DNA from: Fragilariopsis cylindrus CCMP1102
Lineage: Eukaryota > Bacillariophyta > Bacillariophyceae > Bacillariales > Bacillariaceae
Assembly (NCBI GenBank): GCA_900095095.1
Contig: FMBT01000685.1
Coordinates: 1-24,290, forward strand
DNA: 24,290 bases
Direction: 5' to 3'
A program made the translations under genes and the position numbers. The notes under the pieces were generated by a model. The model did no database searches. It saw only the letters and a list, made by a program, of their open reading frames with translations, and had not been told where the DNA came from. The first letter of the stretch is position 1, and the number at the start of each line of letters is the position of its first letter. Positions 9,817-19,950 of this stretch are shown in pieces.

Positions 9817-9863
9817 CCCCCCCCCCCCCCCCCATACACACACACACACACACACACACACAT
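9817..9863 (+). repeat. C17 run followed by a CA microsatellite
   Basis: Seventeen C, then ATA, then about fourteen CA units. The combination is length-unstable and can adopt i-motif or Z-DNA structure. Confidence 0.9.
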
Positions 9864-10143
9864 CCTTCCAAGCCACTCATAGATGGCACACAGTGTAGCA
9901 TTGCTTTGCTATTATTTCACATGCCAGTGGGCAGTGTGATGTAGTTTGACTGTTTGTTGTTGTGGCATGGGCAATTCTTGTGCAAAAAGCACAGGTTACA
10001 GGGGATTGTAGTTATGAAATGGCCTGTCCACACAATCAGAACACACCAATAGTACTTGGAACATTTGCTGTACCCCCTTTGGTATATATATGATGAACTT
10101 CATGTAGTTATTATGGGACAATTCATCTTTTTTGAGGCTGCAG

Positions 10144-10203
10144 TGGGTCCATAAGGACCCAAAGTGGGCCTAAATTGCAAGCTACCAGGAGTCTCATGAG
10201 ACT
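10144..10203. other. Two perfect inverted repeats
   Basis: TGGGTCC-ATAA-GGACCCA at 10144-10161 is a perfect 7-base stem with a 4-base loop. AGTCTCATGAGACT at 10190-10203 is a perfect 14-base palindrome. Both lie in the CpG-free block. They could form hairpins in DNA or RNA. There is no T-run that would make a terminator. Confidence 0.6.
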
Positions 10204-10952
10204 AAAAGGAATATATAAGGATATTTTATCTAACTTGTTAATAGTTAGTTTCATATGTTAACATCTGACATGAATGCCAGATTTGGTCTATTTTTAAGGT
10301 GTTAAAGTTATTATTGATAATATTGCAAAATACATGGATGAAGGGAATCAGCAAGTTTTGATGACAAGACTTCTTGTTTCTATTGAGTCATGAACGAACA
10401 TGAACGCGTAGTGAACAGCTGTAGATTACACGTGTAAAATATAAAATTCGAAATTACGACTTTTTCTATAATTTCTTATTTTGCAAAAGTAAATTCCAGA
10501 TTCCTTATTAACCTTCGTTTCCGTACTACCAGCAAGGCGGTGCACGATATGATTTTGCTTAACGGACAAAAATCATACGTTGGCGCATTTAATTTTTTTG
10601 ACACGTAGTGCGCAACACGAAAATACTATTACAATCTCATTTTTGTTGTAACAAAGCAATTTTCTTATAAACAACATCGCGCACCGAAGACATGAAGGTG
10701 ATGTCACAACATTCCTTCTTTTGAAATTATATTCTGAAATTTTTACAAAAATCTGCGTTTCGCATACCGTATGCGTTACATACACAGAACACAGTAAATC
10801 TAAGGACAACACCAGCATACTAGTACTAGAACCGGTACTATTCTCCTTTACGGCACACATTTCTTCCAACGCATGACTACTATGACAACATAAATAGTTG
10901 ATACTGAAGGAAGATAATTATCTGCAGCAAAGCAATTATTACTATTCTTACT

Positions 10953-13226
10953 ATGGTAGAACAATATTCTGCAATGCAGCGTGCAGCTTCATTATCTAAG
11001 GATGGAATATCCGTAAATCATTCAATGAATAGTAGAGGAACAAAGAACCACCAGAAAATGAAATCGTTACTTCAGAAAGTTGGGACTCACGGCGGCGGAA
11101 GAAAAGGCAAAACAAATGACGAACAACACGATTTGAAACAGCAGCAGCAGCATATGCAAAAACAAGGACGAGATGATGAATATTATTATGATGAACTTCA
11201 TTCGGTGTCACGTGGAGGAATTCGGACTGTTGAAAGATGGTGACGATGATACAAAGAGGAATATGGAAGTCGGGGAATCCTTATTCAATCCGTTAGGCTG
11301 GGTATATGCATTTAGTACTAGCAATGGTAACGAAAATGACTATAGTGAAGAAAAAGATGAGAAAGAAGACCAACAAAAAGATGGGTACCAAGCGGATCAA
11401 GAAAGGGACCAAGATTCAACTATTATTGATGTTGAATTCGATGTTGAGGTCGATGATGATGATACCGCAGATAAGAACCGACCCAGACGAAAATGGATGA
11501 AAAAAATTGTCATGAAGCGACCAACAATCTATCGAAAGAAAGACAAAAAGAAGCCACAAGAGAAAGATACTACTGCTGCGACGTCTATTAGACTTGATGG
11601 AGACGAAGAAATGATGATAGAACAAGCACAGCAAGCAAGTACACGTAATTTCGGATATGGATCTGCTGTATTCGAATATGCATTGTCTACATTTGCTTTA
11701 TCCCCAAAGTCCAACAAAAAATTCCATTCACTGGATGATAATGTTTCTCAATCAATTGCTTTAGAAAAAGGAGAAGCAACTACACCACATGAATTGCTCA
11801 CACAAGAGAAGGAAGTATCAAATAAGTCAGGTGAGATGATCGCATCTAAATCTTCGAAATTGACTGCATTATCTGCTGGTGACTTTGTATCTCGATCAAC
11901 AAGAGCCATATCGAAAACAACCAAGAAAGTATCTAAATCTTCTGCCGAATTAGCATCTCGATCATCAAGAGCCATATCGAAAACAACCAAGAAAGTCTCT
12001 AAATCTTCGGCCGAATTAGCATCTCGATCATCAAGAGCCATATCGAAAACAACCAAGAACGTGTCTAAATCTTCGGCCGAATTAGCATCTCGATCGTCTC
12101 GGTCATTAATCAAGTCAGCTAAAGTAGCATCTAAATCAGCCAAGAAAGCTTCGTTATCGTCAAATGAATTTGCATCACGATCATCACGGTCGTTAGTGAA
12201 ATCAGCAAGGAAGGTATCAAAAACAACTGCTGTGGTTGCATCCAAATCAACGCAAGCAATAAACGGCAGTAAATACCCGGAAAGAACATCACACGTACTA
12301 ACATCTACCGCTCTCAAATCTTCTAGGGCGATAGCTTTAGGGGCCAAGGAACTTACGAGATCATCTAGTAGAATTGCATCCAGATCGTCACGTGCTGTAG
12401 TAAAGTCCACAAAGCAGGCAACGATGGCATCTAAAGCATTAGCATCCAGCCTAAAAAGGTTGATTGATGCTAATCAAAAGAAGGTAGCATCTAGGCTAGT
12501 CCTTACGGTACACGAAATGATACAGCAATCACAGCAACGGTCGTCGGCACAATACAGAACACCAGGTCAACTATTACATTCCATCCACATGCTCATTCAA
12601 GAAACAGAACTGAAACTTGCTCGGAATCGTCGTTTGACTTGTAGAGAACGTCGTCAGAATTATCGTGAAACAAAAGCGATGGAATATGTTGGACTTATAA
12701 AGAATGGTAAGAACACCGACAACAACAACAGCCAAATGCTCGAAAAATGTCTGCTCTTGCCGTAGCTGAATCCATAACAGAAGCCGACTATTACAGCTCC
12801 GATGAGTTGGACGACGACGACGACGACGACGAATGGTCTTCAAGTTCCGACGACGACGATGACGAGGAGACGATGAGATGATCTGTGTACAACAGATGAC
12901 GATGACGATGATGACGAAGTGACTGTACTGCATGATATGCACAGCACGACGACGACGAAGAGGACGGGGAAACCGATACCGATTGCGATGATCAGTGTAC
13001 AACAGCTAGCGGATATAGCAGGTGCAGTACTTCGATCTGTCACGATTCCATTTTCGATGATATTACGACTGATGGTGGTTCAATAACCGACCATGGTGAA
13101 CTACTCAGTCCTAAGGATAAAGCTATTTTAATGGGAATCGAAAATGATCTCGCTGAATTGGAAGGCATGCACGAGAAAGAAGAACAGGGTTGGATGTATC
13201 GTACCTTCTTCCCCGATGCTAATTAG
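10953..13226 (+). CDS. Basic 11-mer amphipathic repeat protein with acidic tail, frame-broken
   Basis: Coding signal is continuous from MVEQYSAMQRAASLSKDG (10953) to WMYRTFFPDAN and stop (13224-13226), but in shifting frames: frame 3 to about 11230, frame 1 to about 12745 (longest intact part 11173-12765), frame 3 to about 12870, frame 1 to about 12945, then frame 3. The break at 12743-12747 sits in an A5 run. The N part has Gln and His/Asp patches, then ESLFNPLGWVYAFS. The centre (about 11815-12470, 220 residues) is a chain of 11/22-residue units of the type SKSSAELASRSSRAISKTTK. On a helical wheel Leu, Ile, Val and Ala cluster on one face, and Lys/Arg on the other. A basic helical segment and an Asp/Glu tail follow. 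No named family is recognised; such 11-mer helices are known in perilipins, synucleins and LEA proteins, so lipid-surface or membrane binding is an inference. Confidence 0.65.
11894..12091 (+). repeat. 66-base coding tandem repeat, three near-identical copies
   Basis: Units start at 11894, 11960 and 12026 with GATCA(A/T)CAAGAGCCATATCG; a diverged fourth starts at 12092. Each encodes 22 residues, two 11-mer helical units. Near identity at silent sites indicates recent expansion or gene conversion inside an older, more diverged array extending to about 12470. Confidence 0.95.
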
Positions 13227-15928
13227 ATAACGACTAGACTAGACCCAATTCTTCAGCCAAGAATAGTGGGGGTATGATGAAAGCATTGAGGTGCTAGGCA
13301 TCTTTGAGTGTGTGTGTGTATTTGTTTTCATAAAAATATATGATTCAGTAGTGATGGAAAAAGAAAAGAACAAGCAAGCAAGTATTTCCCTTATATTACA
13401 CGAAATAACCTAATAAAGGAGGCATATAAACGTCTCTTAATATTAATTAATTACTAACAGTAGCATAACTTATTAGATTTTACTATAATATATCATAGTA
13501 GCTTCTACTTCTTCTAATACTACTTCTTCTTCTTCTTACCATAGTATACTACTGTAGTAGCTTTTCAAAGAGATAAAAGAAAAACTATGGGGAAGACCTG
13601 TGACATCCCAAATATATGCAGGGTTACCTTAAGCAATGATATAATCCAAAACCTTTATGAATTAGGTTGATGCCTAGCTATTTTATTTGGGACTCAGCAT
13701 ATATGGTATGGGCGTGGTAGCATCTCAAATATTTTTGCAACTTGTACATTTTGGGCCATTTTATGTCTATTCTATTGTTCCTCGCCCCGCTACACCACCA
13801 ATATGGCAAATTTTCCAAGCATTGTTGGTGTATTTTGACCATATGCATATATGGAAGGTATCTGGGTGTTCAAACCATGGTCCAATTCTTTTTTTTGATG
13901 TTTTGGCAGCCTATTTCTGAATGGTACTTTTGGGCATGGAAATATGACATGTTGGCCAAAATGCAATGTTTGTGTTCTAGAGGCAAGAATAAGGTATATA
14001 TGAGGGACCATGACCCTTGGTACATTCCCTATGGGTATGAGATGGATGACTGGGTGGTATGTTGGTGCACCATGCTGGTTCTGGAACCTAAGGAAAAGTT
14101 ATCCATCTTATTCTTCACCTAAGGAGAAGTTATTCCAAAGTTGTTTAACATAACATTATAACAACCAAACTCCACTGGAGAATTTGTGAGATAAAAATGA
14201 TACCAATCAGAATTACTTTAGTCAAGTGATAATGAACCACCAGGGATGGTAGGAGGGAAGCACATTCAATCTGTCTAGTACTGATAAACCATTGTGTTTC
14301 ATACCATCCGACACCTGAATCTCTTGTTCACCTAGTTGTTTTTGTGCCTACCACAACAGCAAAACAAATTTTATTCCGCAACAACATGAAGAAGAAAGTT
14401 GTAGGAAGCAAACACAATGATCTAGCACACTATGTTAATGTTTGTGCACCCAAATATTTGGTGCTATCCTCTGGAACCCTTTCAAATGAGATATTTTGTG
14501 GTTCATTTTGAACAAAAATCTAGTTATTTGTGTGCCTACCACATTAGCAAAACAAATTTTATTCCGCAACAACATGAACAAAAAAGTTATAGGAGGCAGG
14601 CTAACACAATGTTCTAGTACACTATGCGGATGCTAGTGCACCCGGCCTATTTGGTGCTGTCATCTGCAACACTTTCAAATGAGATATTTTGTGGTTCATT
14701 TTGATCAAAAATCTAGTTATTTGTGTGCCTACCACATTAGCAAAACGAATTTTATTCTGCAACCACATTGACACAAAAACTTATAGGAGGCAAACACAAT
14801 GTTCTAGTACACTGGACAGATGCTAGTGCACCCAACCCAGAAGGTTTTGTCCGTTGCAACACTTTCAAATGAGATATTTTGTGGTGTGTACACATACATT
14901 TTAAATCCCTAAAATGTGTGCTGTGTGTGAGGCTACATTGTGAGATACCAGTAGGCTTAGAAGACTAAGGAATATAACAGTTCTCCATCCAATAGGTCAA
15001 TTGTAAACATCCTAGTTTAATTTTCCAAAAAAAATGACTGTTTAGGTGTATATACTTGATGCTAAAGTTGTTATTATATACTACACTAAAAAATACCACT
15101 TAAAATTTTGGGCATGATTTAGTTTTTATATTGAGAATTCATTTTTGTCTATTTGTCCCAAATATACCAATTCATTTTATTTTCGGGGCCCCCTCTATGC
15201 TAATTTTGGGGATTGTTAATTATAATCAGTTACACTTTTAGGGATTTGAAAAATAGTTATTTAAAAACACTAGTTCTCAGGAAAACCCCCAAATAGAAAA
15301 GTTAATGTGTGTTGCCTGTAAGCAACAATACGGTAAAGAAGTTGGAAAGTGAGGACGACTTGGAAACGAGGGAGGAATTACACAATATGTCTTCCCCCCT
15401 CCCCCCCCGATAAATGTGGTTACAAATGAAACCACGTTTGAAAAAATGAGGTTGATTTTAGTCGAATGAGTCGAATATAATGATTTAATTCAAGCGATCA
15501 ATCGAATGAAGAATGAATGAATAAATCGAATAACCCCTCTTTTCTTTTTCCCCTTTTACTTTCGTGATTTAAAATCAGTCACGGCGAAACTCTAGGGCCT
15601 ATATTTTTCACCTGATAGTACAGTAACTAACCCCTCGACAAAAAGACCTATCGTTTGATCGTGTACAGATCGTGATCATTGTCGATGGAAATATATATCT
15701 AAATTTTTTTGTTGTTGGTTGTGATGTATTTGCGCTTGTCTGCCTATTATTTTCGCATAGACTGTACTGTACTGTGTACATGTACGATTAGCACCGGTTA
15801 CCTATTGCAAACACAAAAAGACAAGGAAAGCATTACTTCGTAAAAGCTATTTACATTCAAAAGTAGAACTGTAGAAGGAAGGAGGCATTCATCAGAAGAA
15901 GTAATAATAGCAGTAATAGTGATATATA
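13227..15928. other. Long CpG-poor non-coding region
   Basis: No gene supported. The frames at 13687-13920 and 13742-14122 overlap in different phases and have no domain. From about 13561 to 15300 I count about 11 CpG in 1.7 kb while TG and CA are abundant; the flanks are CpG-normal. The block includes a satellite. From about 15300 on the texture changes back, with a TCGAAT-rich stretch (15450-15535), TACTGT repeats (15762-15775), and the probable promoter and leader of the gene at 15929. Confidence 0.6.
14333..14890 (+). repeat. Satellite of about 190 bases, nearly three copies
   Basis: Units begin at about 14333, 14521 and 14714. Shared blocks are GTGCCTACCAC, AGCAAAAC(A/G)AATTTTATTC, AACACAATG-TCTAG, TTTCAAATGAGATATTTTGT and GGTTCATTTTGA. 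The third copy ends within GAGATATTTTGTGGTGTG. The copies are roughly 85-90 percent alike by eye. There is no reading frame conserved across copies. Confidence 0.9.
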
Positions 15929-16756
15929 ATGAAGTTATCATTTACGGTAGTAGGAACGGCGGCAGCGACACTTTTCGTTATAAGTTTGAGTAACGTTGTA
16001 CAAGTCGTACAAGCAACGGATGGTGTTGCCACTGATATTGATATTATTGGTACTCCTTATTCGGAGGATAGTATAGATTTAAAATTAAAATGTCAAGGTA
16101 TGGAACAACGATTCAATTGTATACAAGAAATTGGTTGTGGATGGAGAGCTAAAAAGAGTAAATGTTCTCCTGCAAAAAGTCAGGAACAATATAGTGCCAG
16201 TAAACGTCTTAATACAAAACCAAGTAAATGTCGTAATCAGGGTGGTGTATGGAAAAAAAATCCAGCTGATTTAACTGGTCCAGGACGGTGTGAATCACCA
16301 TGGAAATTTTTTACATTAATTGATTATAAAGAAGAAAAAGAAGAAGAAGATGATGATGATGGCAAATTTTCAAATGCTGCTATAGCTTTTGGTGCTGCTG
16401 CCGGTGCTGCTGGTGAAACGACTATCATTCGTAATCCTGTTGTTCCTGTTAGTGTTGATCGTCAATTAATGGAAAGTTTAGTTGGTTTAAATGCTGATGA
16501 TGCCAAGACCAAAATTTATACTAATTTTATTAAATTTGATCCAATCACAAATGAAAAAAGAAGATTTAATATCTATGTTTGTGATAATAATCCTAATATT
16601 GTATTATCAGAAACTACTACTATCGAAATTAACAACAACAAACGTCAACAACGTTCCAATAATAATTGTACTGCCAAAGCACATCGTAATAATCGTATTC
16701 GTTTATTTGTAAATACTAATACTAATACCGTAACACGTATTCCTGGTATTGGATAA
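15929..16756 (+). CDS. Secreted Cys-rich protein with C-terminal potato inhibitor I-like domain
   Basis: 275 residues, intact. A signal peptide spans residues 1-29 (hydrophobic AAATLFVISL, cleavage probably after VVQA). A six-Cys module covers 55-121 (C55, C64, C70, C79, C101, C121) with NCIQEIGCGWRAKKSKCSP, reminiscent of PSI-type cysteine-rich repeats. An acidic linker, EEKEEEDDDD, and an Ala/Gly stretch follow. Residues about 180-275 resemble potato inhibitor I serine protease inhibitors: MESLVGLNADDAKTKI matches the W/L-VG--AEEAK helix, and NRIRLFVN with VTRIPGIG matches the RVRVFV...VV-RIPRIG end. Aligning VTM-EYR of known inhibitors to TTI-EIN puts the putative reactive bond at Ile232-Glu233. 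An Asn/Lys/Arg insert (235-255) enlarges this loop; C218 and C247 could form a disulfide. A role in blocking extracellular proteases is likely, not proven. Confidence 0.8.
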   Translation: MKLSFTVVGTAAATLFVISLSNVVQVVQATDGVATDIDIIGTPYSEDSIDLKLKCQGMEQRFNCIQEIGCGWRAKKSKCSPAKSQEQYSASKRLNTKPSKCRNQGGVWKKNPADLTGPGRCESPWKFFTLIDYKEEKEEEDDDDGKFSNAAIAFGAAAGAAGETTIIRNPVVPVSVDRQLMESLVGLNADDAKTKIYTNFIKFDPITNEKRRFNIYVCDNNPNIVLSETTTIEINNNKRQQRSNNNCTAKAHRNNRIRLFVNTNTNTVTRIPGIG

Positions 16757-17628
16757 AACAGATTAACATAAAATAAGCTCGGTATTTACAGCGAGTACAG
16801 TATGTACAGCGTTATGTACAATAAGACGAATCAAAGACGTATGTACGTACTCTACTCTACTGTACTGTACTGTACTGTAGGAACCCCTACATGCATGCAT
16901 GCATGTATGCGTTTTAAAATTTACGTTTACGTCTACATTTACATTTAGATTTACATATTATACAGAAGACAAAACATTTACATTTATATTTACATATTTA
17001 CATATTATGCATCACGAAGGGGAAGGACGGACGAACGAGGCGAGAGTGAGAGTGAGAAGAAAAGTTGATACTCTAGTCTAGTCTGGTCTAGCTACTGTAG
17101 TATCAACTTTTTACAGAATCAAATTCATTTTTCGTTTCGGTCGATATGTTTGTATTCCATTATCTTCCCATTCTTTTAAACTTATATCTATCTACATTTA
17201 GACTTTAAATATAATAGCAATAAGAGATTGACTTGACTTGACTTGACTTGAATCGAATCGAATCATAGTAATTTACAATACATAGTAGTAGAATACTGCA
17301 CATACTATATATAAATTGTTATAAAGCTGCCGCTTCTGCTCCTCAACGTCTTAGAAAGACAGAAGAGTCAGCAGTCGACCCGCCTCTAGCTCTAGTACCG
17401 TTATTGCTGTTGTCATGATTTGATTTGATTCGATTTGTAGGGGGGAGAGGGATAATTATGTTCCCCCTTTCCCGTGCAATTGTATATCCCTTAAATAGGA
17501 ATTCATAGTGCGCCTTCAAGGACCTTTACGATGTACAGTACCACCTACATAATAAATGAGTTAAAGCTCAATACTAGGACTTAGGACTAACGACTTGATA
17601 GAAAAAGTGATGCATACTGAATGAGGAG
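16757..17628. other. Non-coding region with simple repeats
   Basis: No gene seen. It contains four overlapping TACTGTA at about 16855-16878, GCAT repeats (about 16892-16908), a TTTACATTTA-type minisatellite (about 16918-17008), CTAGT repeats (about 17072-17086), and GACTTG then AATCG pentamers (about 17229-17264). Confidence 0.6.
16918..17008 (+). repeat. TTTACATT-type minisatellite
   Basis: Imperfect units of TTTACATTTA and TTTACATATT, interrupted by ATACAGAAGACAAAACA. The open frame crossing it (16899-17081) translates only to repetitive Thr/Phe and is not taken as a gene. Confidence 0.8.
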
Positions 17629-17811
17629 ATGGATTATGTCTTTGTTTTGGGGTCTAAGAACTATTTTTGGATGATTTTCGATCCATTCAAAATTTTAGGG
17701 CAAATTCGCGCAAATGGAAAATTATTGCATCATCATGATAATGGAAATGTATTGAATCGAACCTCCATGGATATCGATCTATTTAACAAAGTCTTACCAG
17801 ACGAAATATAG
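17629..17811 (+). CDS. Short open frame, uncertain
   Basis: A 60-codon frame starting MDYVFVLGSKNYFWMIFDPF and ending DIDLFNKVLPDEI. The composition looks protein-like and the end resembles the opening of an F-box-like segment (LPDEI), but it is too short to assign. It could be a decayed fragment or chance; no splice partner was found. Confidence 0.2.
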   Translation: MDYVFVLGSKNYFWMIFDPFKILGQIRANGKLLHHHDNGNVLNRTSMDIDLFNKVLPDEI

Positions 17812-19362
17812 ATATTTGTACTCTTAACGCAAACAAAAAGTTTGGGTTGAATTTGGTCATTTGGGGAAAATTCTATGAGGTCATATATGACTGGCAGGCA
17901 AATTTCGAATCGCCAGGAATAGGTGCATAAGAGAGGAAGATTAAAGATTGAATAATAGAGAAATAGATAAACTAGTAGTACAGTTGTCTCTATTAGTGTT
18001 ATATTCGTTAATGCGATAATTTTTCTGGTTATTGGTAAATTAAGAGAGCACCCATTATCAACGGGCATATTGGACGTGTTTTTTCGAAAAATCCGATAGT
18101 TCGTCTCTTTTTTTAGAAGAGAGGTTAATGGGTGTGTATTCGATCGAAAACAGCTTTTTCCATGATGAAGCGATTATGAAAGGCGTCTGCAGGGTGCTTT
18201 ATATGTCTTTAATAAAGAGAATGAACGTGTTCGGGTGTCTTTCCGATACGGTTAAGACGTCCAATGGCATTGATTCCGATGGATGAAATGGAAAGAGCTT
18301 GAAGGCAGAGCGCATAGTATTTTCTATCTCGTTACATAGCCGTTTTTTCTTCAAATCATTTTAAATTTCTTCTCACTCATGCAATGTACGTGATAAGTTT
18401 ACGTGAACTCATTGACAATATTAAACTCCTCTTTTGTTTTATCTTTGGATTGAAGTCAACAATAGATTGGCGTCAAAAATAACCGATGTTGTTAATTTGC
18501 TTGTATGGATCATTGCTAACAATCATTCCTTCATTCTATAAAATTATCACTATCCTTGTTGTATATAGCATGGAAATAGAGAAAAAAAGCATGCGGATAT
18601 GTTTGTTTGTTTCTATGTGCTTGTTCTAAAAAGAAGGTAACCGATATTCTGTAGAACCATCCCTCATACTGCAAAGTTGCCGTTCCTGCCAATGCTGGTG
18701 CTGGTACTGGTGCTGGTGCTGACGCATTTTCGTTAGTAATTCATCCGTTAAGTTGGATGAGTAACTTCAGAATTCCATCATATTATCAAGTAAAGTAGGT
18801 CAGGGAGGCTCGACACGTGTGCATACATTATAACTACGTACGAAAATCTATCCTTATCGTCGTTGACGTCGTTATCGTTATCATTATCGTCATCGAATGA
18901 AGTATTGTTTGAACGAATGAATGAATCGTATGGATCCAATAATGGGTCGTACCAATCAATCAATCTATGCATCCATCGTACCAGATGGAGATATTATTTG
19001 ATGGGCATATATGGAGGAGAGAAAGAATGGACGGAAGGCGTATCGTCTTGGAGAGAAAAGAAAACCGAAAAGATGGTCAACGAGAGAGAAAAGAAGAAAA
19101 TGCAGATGGTTAGAAGACTTACTAATACTACTAATCAGAAGGCGAAATAATGCAGTTGGTTAATGTACTTACTGTATTATTTTCGTGCTGACTGCGATAG
19201 ATCAATACGGTAGTTTTTATCTAAATGGATGACTCGATTCGGAGTTGTATGGTACAGTATGTGGAGTTCCTACATTCTTCTGCCATGTGATGAGACAGAA
19301 ACAAAACTCGGTGTTACTAATCCGATCGTAGCGCTAGAAAACGCACTCATTGTTAAATAAAG

Positions 19363-19500
19363 ATCAGATGATGATCTGATTCATTCATTCCAGCCAAGCT
19401 GGAATTAATTTTGTTGACGATGAAACATTAAACGTTGTTATTTCTTCGCAAGATTGTATTATTAGTTAATAAATCTGACATCAAATCAACAGAATGTCAG
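19363..19500. other. Chain of three perfect hairpins
   Basis: ATCAGAT-GATG-ATCTGAT (19363-19380), ATTCCAGC-CAA-GCTGGAAT (19387-19405) and CTGACAT-12 bases-ATGTCAG (19475-19500). The third hairpin recurs as CTGACA...TGTCAG at 19964-19988 near the end of a later repeat copy. Stems of 7 to 8 bases so close together could mark a structured RNA or a mobile-element end. Confidence 0.55.
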
Positions 19501-19617
19501 CTGTTAATGTGATCCTTTGATGTTCGTGAAATGCTTCGCGTTCGTGCGCCGGAATTAATTGGCGTTGACGGTGAAAAATTGAGGCAGAGCATTCTTCGTT
19601 TTTATCTACTAGGTGGA

Positions 19618-19950
19618 CTCGGAGTTATTGTAGTATAGTAGTGTTAGCCAGCGTATTTCTGAGATGGTGGCAAGACGATGAATGATTCATTCGAGTCTTG
19701 CTGGAACAATCGTTACAATAACCGGGATTGGTTGACGATGAATATCATCATGAGATGGCTGTTACTTTGTTCTTTAGATTAATTTAATAGAATCGGAGTT
19801 ATTGTAGTAGTGTGAGAAGTATTTCTGAGATGGTGGAAAGACAATGATGATTCATTCGAGTCTTGCTGGAACAATCGTACAATGTCCGGGATTGATTGAC
19901 GATGAATAATATGATGAGGATGGCTGTTAATTTGTTCTTCAGATTAAATC
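19618..19950 (+). repeat. Diverged tandem duplication, unit about 167-175 bases
   Basis: Two copies (about 19618-19789 and 19793-19950) share CGGAGTTATTGTAGTA, GTATTTCTGAGATGGTGG, CATTCGAGTCTTGCTGGAAC and TTGACGATGAAT. A third, older relative upstream (about 19230-19480) keeps CGGAGTTGTATGGTA, GCTGGAATTAATTTTGTTGA and CGATGAAACA. Confidence 0.8.

Larger units (their letters stand above)
9459..10952. other. Intergenic region with a CpG-free block
   Basis: No supported gene. Between the CG at about 9748 and the next at about 10395 I find no CpG in roughly 645 bases, while flanks are normal. The stretch also holds a C17 plus CA repeat, GTAGCATGTAGCA direct repeats (about 9701-9718), and two strong palindromes. 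The minus-strand frame at 10573-10869 has no domain and lies in the upstream region of the next gene, which includes GTGATGTCAC at about 10697. Confidence 0.6.

Noticed and set aside
10573..10869. 98-codon minus-strand frame
   Set aside because: No recognisable domain; it lies in the upstream region of the gene at 10953 and composition is not convincing.
11748..12410. A 220-codon minus-strand open frame (Asp-rich, DDRDANSAEDL repeats)
   Set aside because: It is the complement of the 66-base coding repeat array of the plus-strand gene. The plus frame has the better context, with non-repetitive coding on both sides.
12705..12732. A GT-AG intron of 28 bases (GTAAGA...AACAG) in the 11-mer gene
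   Set aside because: Too short, and splicing it leads to a stop soon after; a missing A in the A5 run at 12743 restores the frame simply.
12574..13043. Minus-strand Arg/Ser-rich frames
   Set aside because: They mirror GAC/GAT triplets encoding the acidic tail of the plus-strand protein; there is no domain or start context.
13687..14122. Two overlapping plus-strand frames with many Trp, Phe and Met
   Set aside because: They lie in CpG-poor decayed DNA, overlap in different phases, and show no domain.
14333..14890. CRISPR-like array
   Set aside because: The repeats are about 190 bases long, diverged and directly adjacent, with no spacer structure; this is a satellite.
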